53,083 nucleotides of DNA. Source: an uncultured Oleiphilus sp. (GTDB taxonomy: Bacteria > Pseudomonadota > Gammaproteobacteria > Pseudomonadales > Oleiphilaceae). Of the stretch, positions 47,301 through 53,083 are shown piece after piece; position 1 is the first letter of the stretch; every line of letters starts with the position of its first letter. The position numbers were made by a program, and so were the translations under genes. The notes below the pieces were generated by a model. That model was given only the letters and a program-made list of their open reading frames with translations, had not been told where the DNA came from and did no database searches. Where the stretch lies: assembly GCA_913020495.1 (NCBI GenBank), contig CAJWBJ010000014.1, positions 1 through 53,083 on the forward strand, read 5' to 3'.

Positions 47301-48362
47301 TGCCAAACTACTGATACACTGAACATCCAAATGATTACCTTTGATTTCCGTTTCAAGGAGTTGACTGATAATTTGGATATCTGCGCTAAGGCACTCTTTA
47401 CCCGCCCAACTCAAGCCTAAACCATTAAGCAATAAACTATTACGTTGATCTGTTTTAGACCAATGAAAACTCGTTGCAGCATTTAAAATTGGTGGCAGTG
47501 ATTTTTCTGCGGCTTTCCAGTTAATCTGACGCACCTGAATATCACCCTGAAGTGACACTACTTTCAAACCATTAAATGAAAGCCATAATCGCGTACTAGC
47601 ATCTATATTCTGAATAGAGACCTGCTCCCACTGATACGCTTTTAAAACACGATCAAAAAATTCTGAAGACCTGGCTTCTAAATATAAGGTTCCTGAAATA
47701 TCCTTGTTTGTCAGAACACCCTGCCCTTCAAGTGAAAAATTTAATAAGGTTTGACTTCTGTCTTCTTGCAACACTTTCCCGCTTGCATAAACTTTATCAT
47801 CACGATAACTAAGAGATATGGAAGGAAGGCTTAGTGTTTGAATTTTTCCTTTTTGATTTCGTAATGAAATGGCGTTGTCTAATAAAGTAATCGCCGCTCC
47901 ATTAAAAAGGGAATTCAGCGCTGATAAATCAGTACCGCCATTTTCATTGCCTTCAGCCACATTAAAGCCAGCAATTTTCCATGAGCCCTCCTCATTCTGA
48001 AACAAAGTAAATTCAGAATGTTCAACAACAATTGATTTAAAACGAGGCGCTAAAGCATAAATCGAGGCCATGAACGACAAGTGAACACGAACTCGGCCAA
48101 CATAGGCGTTCTCACTGCCATTAATACTCAAACCATCAATATCTATAACAGGATCAAAACCAGCCCAACGCCCACTTAGTTTTTGAATTTGGACAGGAAC
48201 CTGAATCTGTTCCGAAAGGATGTTCTCAAGGTCTTGTTGATACTCAGGTAAAAAGACAAGCGCAGCCCTACCAAGCAATACATAGATAGCCACTAAGAAC
48301 AAAATAGTAAAGGATACTAGACTCGCCTTGAATTTTAATAGTCGATAGGAGCTATTCAGCAC
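44382..48362 (-). CDS. yhdP: AsmA-like lipid transport protein YhdP
   Basis: A 1326-residue protein anchored by one N-terminal membrane helix (SLVSFTILFLVAIYVLLGR) with a very long periplasmic beta-rich body. LSGRWAGFDPVIDIDGL near the N-terminus and, near the C-terminus, GALRLFGILNAESIVRRLKLDFSDL and LAALILGAPQIGG are family blocks. YhdP, with TamB and YdbH, is thought to bridge the periplasm for phospholipid movement to the outer membrane, complementing the Mla system also encoded here. The start is GTG at 48362. It follows rng by 58 nt. Confidence 0.93.
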   Translation of the reverse strand: MLNSSYRLLKFKASLVSFTILFLVAIYVLLGRAALVFLPEYQQDLENILSEQIQVPVQIQKLSGRWAGFDPVIDIDGLSINGSENAYVGRVRVHLSFMASIYALAPRFKSIVVEHSEFTLFQNEEGSWKIAGFNVAEGNENGGTDLSALNSLFNGAAITLLDNAISLRNQKGKIQTLSLPSISLSYRDDKVYASGKVLQEDRSQTLLNFSLEGQGVLTNKDISGTLYLEARSSEFFDRVLKAYQWEQVSIQNIDASTRLWLSFNGLKVVSLQGDIQVRQINWKAAEKSLPPILNAATSFHWSKTDQRNSLLLNGLGLSWAGKECLSADIQIISQLLETEIKGNHLDVQCISSLAAATGILPNSLQDRLDVSLPAGLLKNIRLTIRQENKAKSVDASNVINIDEKPFEPFNFEAELENVSLEAYSGTPLVKGVDGYIYADSDGGGVYFDSKRFELGFPSLFGSSWSMKRTEGAVSWLIKDDDISVYSEGLRLTQFDDSLVYGDFLLRLNPADKEDYLSLSLGMQDIAFKNASSFVPGHIVGEGLNSWLDKSLISGVVSEGIYVGYGSIEDDAPENSFTSSIHLKSHQGELMFSEGWPNLDSLNADINLQNSELIITADNAKINGTELVDLSAIMLETGVDEADSLTIKAQFQAGEDELDYWLKESPIATHTLTISEQLELQGGISVKLGLDVPIEGDADVDYLIESTFESASVKHLASDLLFEDVNGALVVSSLNGVSAQDIQAQFFGQQATVDIETRYEEEPIEEAIPKDVSVSGVEKELGYQTVISIDSGVRIENLLAYLDQNEVLGLSGGLNYHAELSLPNQDSAYPYLTLTSDLRGVSYSWPEPLFKDPLEERQLALNLLIKPDQMYLNLNLHSDESPTLESELLFVGNKFTFGEVLIGGATSRNPDITGLNVIANIDELLLEPWLEFVQNFMRESANESESDFLKRIDLNLKNLSAYGQNFEQTDLLFTKPAEHWQLDLSGDSIQGRINIPSEKTILDIQLEHIILAAGLSDDDVLTSEEALKSEADSDVFDPRLLPEMTFSTKKLVYNTHNYGSWRTHVMPSDQGSIFSGLKGNIKGTTFDGQLNWKYDDSDKKSHTSILTLEVQGDKVEELTKSIGRPPLISSEKFNASIGLVWPDDPLSFELANVSGNISLAMENGFLNTEDAKTGALRLFGILNAESIVRRLKLDFSDLYKSGVGYDEFSVKATINQGLLTLNDPLLIDGPSSSYVINGSVDLSNETLDMDMLVELPFVQNLPLAALILGAPQIGGVVWVVDKLLGEPLSAITTARYDITGSWDDPKMELHQAMNASKKDRSKERSTR

Positions 48363-48420
48363 GGTCAGACTCTAGTAAATAAGTGAATTGTTGATTCCAG
48401 CACATCAAATAGAAACAGCT

Positions 48421-49899
48421 TTAAATTAGTACCACATCAAACTGCCCTTGATTATACATGACCTCAACCTGGAACTTGATATGTTTATCAATAAAGGTTT
48501 CCAAGTCTGCAATGTTGTCTGACTCTTCATCAAGTAAGCGGTCGATAACACTTTGTGATGCCATAACAAGATACACAGAAGCATCATAGGCACGGTTAAC
48601 CCTTAATATCTCACGCATAATTTCATAACAAACCGTCTCAGGTGTTTTTAACAAGCCCGTTCCGTTACAAACACCACAAGGTTCACATAATGTTTGACCT
48701 AAGCTTTCCGTCGTGCGCTTGCGCGTCATTTCAACTAAACCTAACTCTGAAACACAACTCACTGTTGTTCGGGCATGGTCTTTTTCAAGCATTTTTTCAA
48801 GCATCCGAAGCACTTGACGCTTATGCTCTTCATCTGCCATATCAATGAAATCCAGAATAATTATGCCGCCAAGATTTCTAAGTCTAAGCTGTCGGCCAAT
48901 TGTACGCGCTGCTTCCAGATTCGTTTTAAAGATTGTTTCTTCCAAGTTTCGGTGACCAACAAACCCTCCGGTATTAACATCGATTGTGGTCATTGCCTCA
49001 GTCTGATCAACAATCAGGTACCCTCCTGATTTTAATTGTACTTTACGGCCTAATGCTTTTTGGATTTCATCATCAATGCTGTAAAGATCAAATATTGGCC
49101 GCTCCCCGGGATAGTATTCAAGGCGATCACTCACATCAATTAAGAAATTTTCTGAAAACTCCTTTACCTTTACAAAACTCTCTTTTGAATCTATTCGAAT
49201 TTTTTCTGACTGAGGCTTCACCAAATCACGGATTGCACGTGTAAACAAAGGAAGGTCCTGATAGATAACAGAGGGTACATCCCCTTCATTTATTCTCTGT
49301 TTCAGCTTCTTCCACAGCCGTGCCAAGAAGTGTATATCTGCTTTAAATTCATCTTCTCCAGCACCTTCTGCTGCCGTTCTAACTATAAATCCAGTGCCAA
49401 CCTGCTCCTCATCGTCTTGCTGACAACTTTCAACAAGGCTCTTGAGACGTTCACGCTCTTGCTCATCTTCGATGCGCTGTGAGATGCCTATATGAGCCAC
49501 ATCGGGCATGTAAACTAAATATCGGCTTGCTACAGAAAGCTGGGTCGTTAAACGAGCACCTTTTGTCCCTATTGGATCCTTAATAACCTGAACGATTAGG
49601 TGCTGTCCTTCACGCAACAACAAAGCAATATCGGGAGTACTGTCTTTACTATTGTCAATTGCTGAACCAATCGAAGCTTTTATATCAGAAACATGTATAA
49701 ATGCAGCTTTTTCTAAACCAATATCAACAAATGCAGCTTCCATTCCTGGTAAAACCCTTACAACTTTTCCTTTATAAATATTACCAACAATGCCACACCG
49801 TGATGTACGCTCAATATAAACTTCCTGAAGCATTCCATTTTCAACAACAGCAACTCGCGTTTCTACAGGCGTAACATTGATTAGAATTTCTTCACTCAT
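48421..49899 (-). CDS. rng: Ribonuclease G
   Basis: The 492-residue enzyme has an N-terminal S1 domain (about 38-130, GNIYKGKVVRVLPGMEAAFVDIG), the catalytic region with GGIIILDFIDM and a Zn-link CEPCGVCNG near residue 410. It processes the 5' end of 16S rRNA and degrades some mRNAs. The long C-terminal tail of RNase E is absent, as expected for RNase G. AAAGGA precedes the ATG. Confidence 0.96.
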   Translation of the reverse strand: MSEEILINVTPVETRVAVVENGMLQEVYIERTSRCGIVGNIYKGKVVRVLPGMEAAFVDIGLEKAAFIHVSDIKASIGSAIDNSKDSTPDIALLLREGQHLIVQVIKDPIGTKGARLTTQLSVASRYLVYMPDVAHIGISQRIEDEQERERLKSLVESCQQDDEEQVGTGFIVRTAAEGAGEDEFKADIHFLARLWKKLKQRINEGDVPSVIYQDLPLFTRAIRDLVKPQSEKIRIDSKESFVKVKEFSENFLIDVSDRLEYYPGERPIFDLYSIDDEIQKALGRKVQLKSGGYLIVDQTEAMTTIDVNTGGFVGHRNLEETIFKTNLEAARTIGRQLRLRNLGGIIILDFIDMADEEHKRQVLRMLEKMLEKDHARTTVSCVSELGLVEMTRKRTTESLGQTLCEPCGVCNGTGLLKTPETVCYEIMREILRVNRAYDASVYLVMASQSVIDRLLDEESDNIADLETFIDKHIKFQVEVMYNQGQFDVVLI

Positions 49900-49938
49900 G
49901 AAATATCCTTTAATTTATACTGCATTGTTTTGCTGATA

Positions 49939-50559
49939 TTAGTTTATCCAAATATCGACGCCATACTTAACCAGTACTTCAGCCGTTTCCTTTATAGGCA
50001 AGCCAACCACTGAACTGTAACTACCTTCAATACTTTCAATAAAAACGGCGCCCTTGCCTTGAATACCGTAACCGCCAGCTTTGTCTTTTGGTTCTCCAGT
50101 CAGCCAGTATTCATTTATTTCTCGCAAACTAAGCGGCTTAAATTTTACTTTCGTTATAACGGTAAATTCGACCTCAGAATTGATGCCTGAAGAAGTAAGC
50201 TCCAAAGTATGTACACTCGTCATCACCTCATGCTGACGGTTAGATAGCTGCTCCATCATGCCAACAAACTCAGACTTCGTTTCGGGTTTTCCAAAAATAC
50301 AGTTATCAAGCACCACACAAGTATCTGAAGCTAAAATAATTACTCTTTTTTCTACATAAGGTCGTTTAAGTAACTGAAGCTGAGCACGTGTTTCGTACGC
50401 TTTGGATTTTGCCATTCGCTGTACATAATCATTTGGTTTCTCTTCTTTATAAGGTGTTTCGTCAATATCTGCAGAATAGATATCAAAAGAGACTCCAATT
50501 TGCTCCAGTAGTTCCTTTCGGCGTGGCGAGGCAGAAGCTAATATAATTTTGGTTTTCAT
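49939..50559 (-). CDS. maf: Maf-like nucleotide pyrophosphatase (YhdE type)
   Basis: From the ATG at 50559 the protein has 206 residues. KIILASASPRRKELLEQIG, ILASDTCVVLD, FGKPET, DKAGGYGIQG and SYSSVVGLP are Maf motifs; SPRR marks the YhdE branch, which hydrolyses dTTP and UTP. The ATG shares a base with the mreD stop (TAATG), implying coupling. A frame extending to 50637 lies inside mreD and is not used. Confidence 0.94.
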   Translation of the reverse strand: MKTKIILASASPRRKELLEQIGVSFDIYSADIDETPYKEEKPNDYVQRMAKSKAYETRAQLQLLKRPYVEKRVIILASDTCVVLDNCIFGKPETKSEFVGMMEQLSNRQHEVMTSVHTLELTSSGINSEVEFTVITKVKFKPLSLREINEYWLTGEPKDKAGGYGIQGKGAVFIESIEGSYSSVVGLPIKETAEVLVKYGVDIWIN

Positions 50560-51038
50560 TACCGCAACGCAAAAGCTAAACGGTCTGACAAAATAACAAC
50601 CATTGGCCAGAAAAAAGCACTCGCTAATGCCTGCCACAAATACGATAACCCCATATCAGACACACCTAAAACAGATCGAAGCGTATAAACCACCATTAAT
50701 TGAATACTAACAATAAAAAATACCACGACAGATTGTTGTATAAGCGGGAACATTTTCAGACGCTTATGCATCGTTAATACCAAGTAGCAAATTAAACTCA
50801 GGGACAGTATATGTACCCCAAGATAGCTACCCGATAAGACATCCATCATCAAACCAATACACACCCCCGTCATAATGCCTATTTTTTCAGGGTGGCGTAG
50901 TAACCAATATATTAGAGTAAGCACTAACCATTCAGGCCTTAAAAAAGCCAACATATCAGGTAAAGGGTTTAGCTCAAGTATCGCGGCAAAGAGGAATGAT
51001 AGAAAAAGAGCCAACCAACTAAGTCTATTAATCGCCAT
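50559..51038 (-). CDS. mreD: Rod shape-determining protein MreD
   Basis: A 159-residue protein with about five membrane helices (LALFLSFLFAAILEL, LVLTLIYWLLRHP, VHILSLSLICYLVLTM). It forms part of the MreBCD-RodA-PBP2 elongasome in the inner membrane. GAGGAGGT is an excellent ribosome-binding site located inside the end of mreC, whose last 11 bases overlap mreD. Confidence 0.92.
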   Translation of the reverse strand: MAINRLSWLALFLSFLFAAILELNPLPDMLAFLRPEWLVLTLIYWLLRHPEKIGIMTGVCIGLMMDVLSGSYLGVHILSLSLICYLVLTMHKRLKMFPLIQQSVVVFFIVSIQLMVVYTLRSVLGVSDMGLSYLWQALASAFFWPMVVILSDRLAFALR

Positions 51039-51912
51039 TGACTACCTCCTCACTATTATCACCAACAGAAGAGTTTATTTGTTTAGCCAGTTCAGATTGT
51101 TTAAAAACCAATAACAATAAACGACTACGATTTAATTGGGCTTCTGGTATTATTTTAACATGAGCGAATGAACGACCTGAGTCGTGCTGAACATCACTCA
51201 CTCTCGCGACAGGGTAGCCCTGAGGAAAGCGCCCCCCTAAACCAGAGCTGACTAGCAAATCGCCCACTTTTATATCTGCTGTGTCAGGCACATTCCCTAA
51301 CTCCAAGTAACTTAATGAGCCCACACCATAAGCAATTGCACGAATACCATTGCGGTTAACCTGAACTGGTACAGCATGACGACTATCTGAAATCAGCAAA
51401 ACTCGACTAGAAAACTCATTTATTTCAATCACTTGCCCCATTAGACCTTGTGAATCCAAGATTGCCTGACCTAAATAGACCCCATCTTGAAAGCCTTTGT
51501 TAATTAAAATATATTGGTTATCTTGATCTGGACTGGCCCCAATTAGTTCCGCAACGACAACGCCTTCATCAACAACACGAGAAGCGTTTAAAAGTTCACG
51601 TAAGCGATTTAACTCTGCAGTAACAGACGCCAGTTTTTGAGATTTTCGTTCAAGCACCAGCATGCGATCTTTCATTAAATCCAGTTTTTCCTCTAAGGAC
51701 TCACGGCTAGTAAAAATATTTTCAAGGCCTAGCGCCACATTACTCGGCACATCACTTAACCATTGCACTGGCGTTAAGGCTGAGCTAATAATATTTCGAA
51801 CGGGATCGAGTTGAGTAAAACGAACATCGACAATAATTAAAACAACAGACAAGATAACCGCCAAGAACAGGCGATATGCTAAGTAAGGGCCTTGTGAAAA
51901 TATAGTTTTGAT
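51028..51912 (-). CDS. mreC: Rod shape-determining protein MreC, apparent ATC start
   Basis: From the ATC codon at 51910-51912 the protein has 294 residues: KTIFSQGPYLAYRLFLAVIL at the N-terminus parallels E. coli MKPIFSRGPSLQIRLILAV, so the ATC sits exactly where Met1 should be. A membrane helix, a coiled coil (about 70-110) and the beta-rich periplasmic domain (VVAELIGASPDQDNQYILIN, VLLISDSRHAVPVQVNRNG, DLLVSSGLGGRFPQGYPVA) follow. There is no in-frame ATG, and the first TTG (51864) would delete the cytoplasmic stub and part of the membrane helix and has no ribosome-binding site. MreC links MreB to the periplasmic wall synthases. Confidence 0.88.
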   Translation of the reverse strand: MKTIFSQGPYLAYRLFLAVILSVVLIIVDVRFTQLDPVRNIISSALTPVQWLSDVPSNVALGLENIFTSRESLEEKLDLMKDRMLVLERKSQKLASVTAELNRLRELLNASRVVDEGVVVAELIGASPDQDNQYILINKGFQDGVYLGQAILDSQGLMGQVIEINEFSSRVLLISDSRHAVPVQVNRNGIRAIAYGVGSLSYLELGNVPDTADIKVGDLLVSSGLGGRFPQGYPVARVSDVQHDSGRSFAHVKIIPEAQLNRSRLLLLVFKQSELAKQINSSVGDNSEEVVNGD

Positions 51913-51917
51913 CAGAC

Positions 51918-51924
51918 CCTCCTT
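51918..51924 (-). promoter_or_regulatory. Strong Shine-Dalgarno that fixes the mreC start
   Basis: AAGGAGG on the minus strand ends five bases before the ATC codon at 51912 and only two bases before the in-frame CTG at 51915. The spacing favours ATC as the initiation codon. Confidence 0.7.
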
Positions 51925-51977
51925 ATAAGTTTGACTAACATTCTATGAATATAAATCAAATTCAAGATGTTATATAA

Positions 51978-51999
51978 CAAAACGGTGCGCAAGCGCACC
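51978..51999 (-). terminator. Hairpin between mreB and mreC
   Basis: GGTGCGC (51999-51993) and GCGCACC (51990-51984) form a perfect 7-bp GC-rich stem followed on the minus strand by GTTTTG. It lies 25 nt after the mreB stop. It could end part of the transcripts, so mreB is made in excess over mreCD. Confidence 0.7.
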
Positions 52000-52023
52000 T
52001 ATATAAATCGATTATAGAAGGTA

Positions 52024-53070
<1,047 letters not shown>

Positions 53071-53083
53071 TCAACCTAAAAAA

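Overview
The window looks like chromosomal DNA from an AT-rich (about 40% G+C by eye, not counted) gammaproteobacterium. Two long blocks follow the Escherichia coli/Pseudomonas gene order: zapE/yhcB ... hisD-hisG-murA-ibaG-mlaBCDEF // yrbG-kdsD-kdsC-lptCAB-rpoN-hpf-ptsN-rapZ-npr, then nitrilase-yhdP-rng-maf-mreDCB. A pyrophosphate-type phosphofructokinase, a short HisG and the overall gene style suggest a marine Thiotrichales-like lineage (Cycloclasticus or Methylophaga type). That placement is inference, because no rRNA gene is present. I saw no tRNA, rRNA, CRISPR array, insertion sequence or prophage.

Layout. 1-13.8 kb is a mosaic of metabolic and accessory genes: a cut-off secreted protein, an acetyl-CoA hydrolase/transferase, an acyltransferase plus atypical SDR pair, a DUF4404 protein, a PiT phosphate transporter, a PA14/TSP3/FnIII lipoprotein with a 36-bp tandem repeat, a possible trxC relic, a histidine phosphatase, PPi-PFK, a DUF6122 membrane protein behind a stand-alone Hpt protein, an M17 aminopeptidase and a DUF5062 protein. 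13.9-20.2 kb is a compact signalling module: a large membrane CheA-like kinase (4HB-like sensor, GAF, PAS-like, Hpt, HATPase) divergent from a sensor-less MCP-like protein, a CheX-like protein, a degenerate-receiver/CheX fusion and a CheY. 20.3-25.8 kb holds an unknown helical-repeat protein, a fused TRAP permease, zapE, yhcB and a Nif3-like gene. 25.9-32.8 kb (minus strand) is his/murA/ibaG/mla. 33-43.5 kb (plus strand) makes Kdo precursors, the Lpt exporter, sigma-54 and the nitrogen PTS, then mgtE and darP. 43.5-53 kb (minus strand) is the mre cell-shape operon with maf, rng, yhdP and a nitrilase.

How the genes work together. Much of the right-hand half is envelope biology: MurA (peptidoglycan precursor), MlaBCDEF and YhdP (phospholipid traffic), KdsD/KdsC (Kdo), LptCAB (LPS export), RapZ (amino-sugar control) and MreBCD (cell shape). 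The least conventional part is the 13.9-20.2 kb module. It has kinase, MCP-like tip, two CheX/CheC-type ExxN proteins and CheY, but no CheW, CheR or CheB and no CheW-like domain on the kinase. The two ExxN proteins share an acidic, aromatic C-terminal tail reminiscent of the CheY-binding tail of CheZ. Other points worth attention are mreC, whose conserved first codon reads ATC behind a strong Shine-Dalgarno, and the DUF6122 gene, which has no ATG and lies in frame behind the Hpt stop codon.
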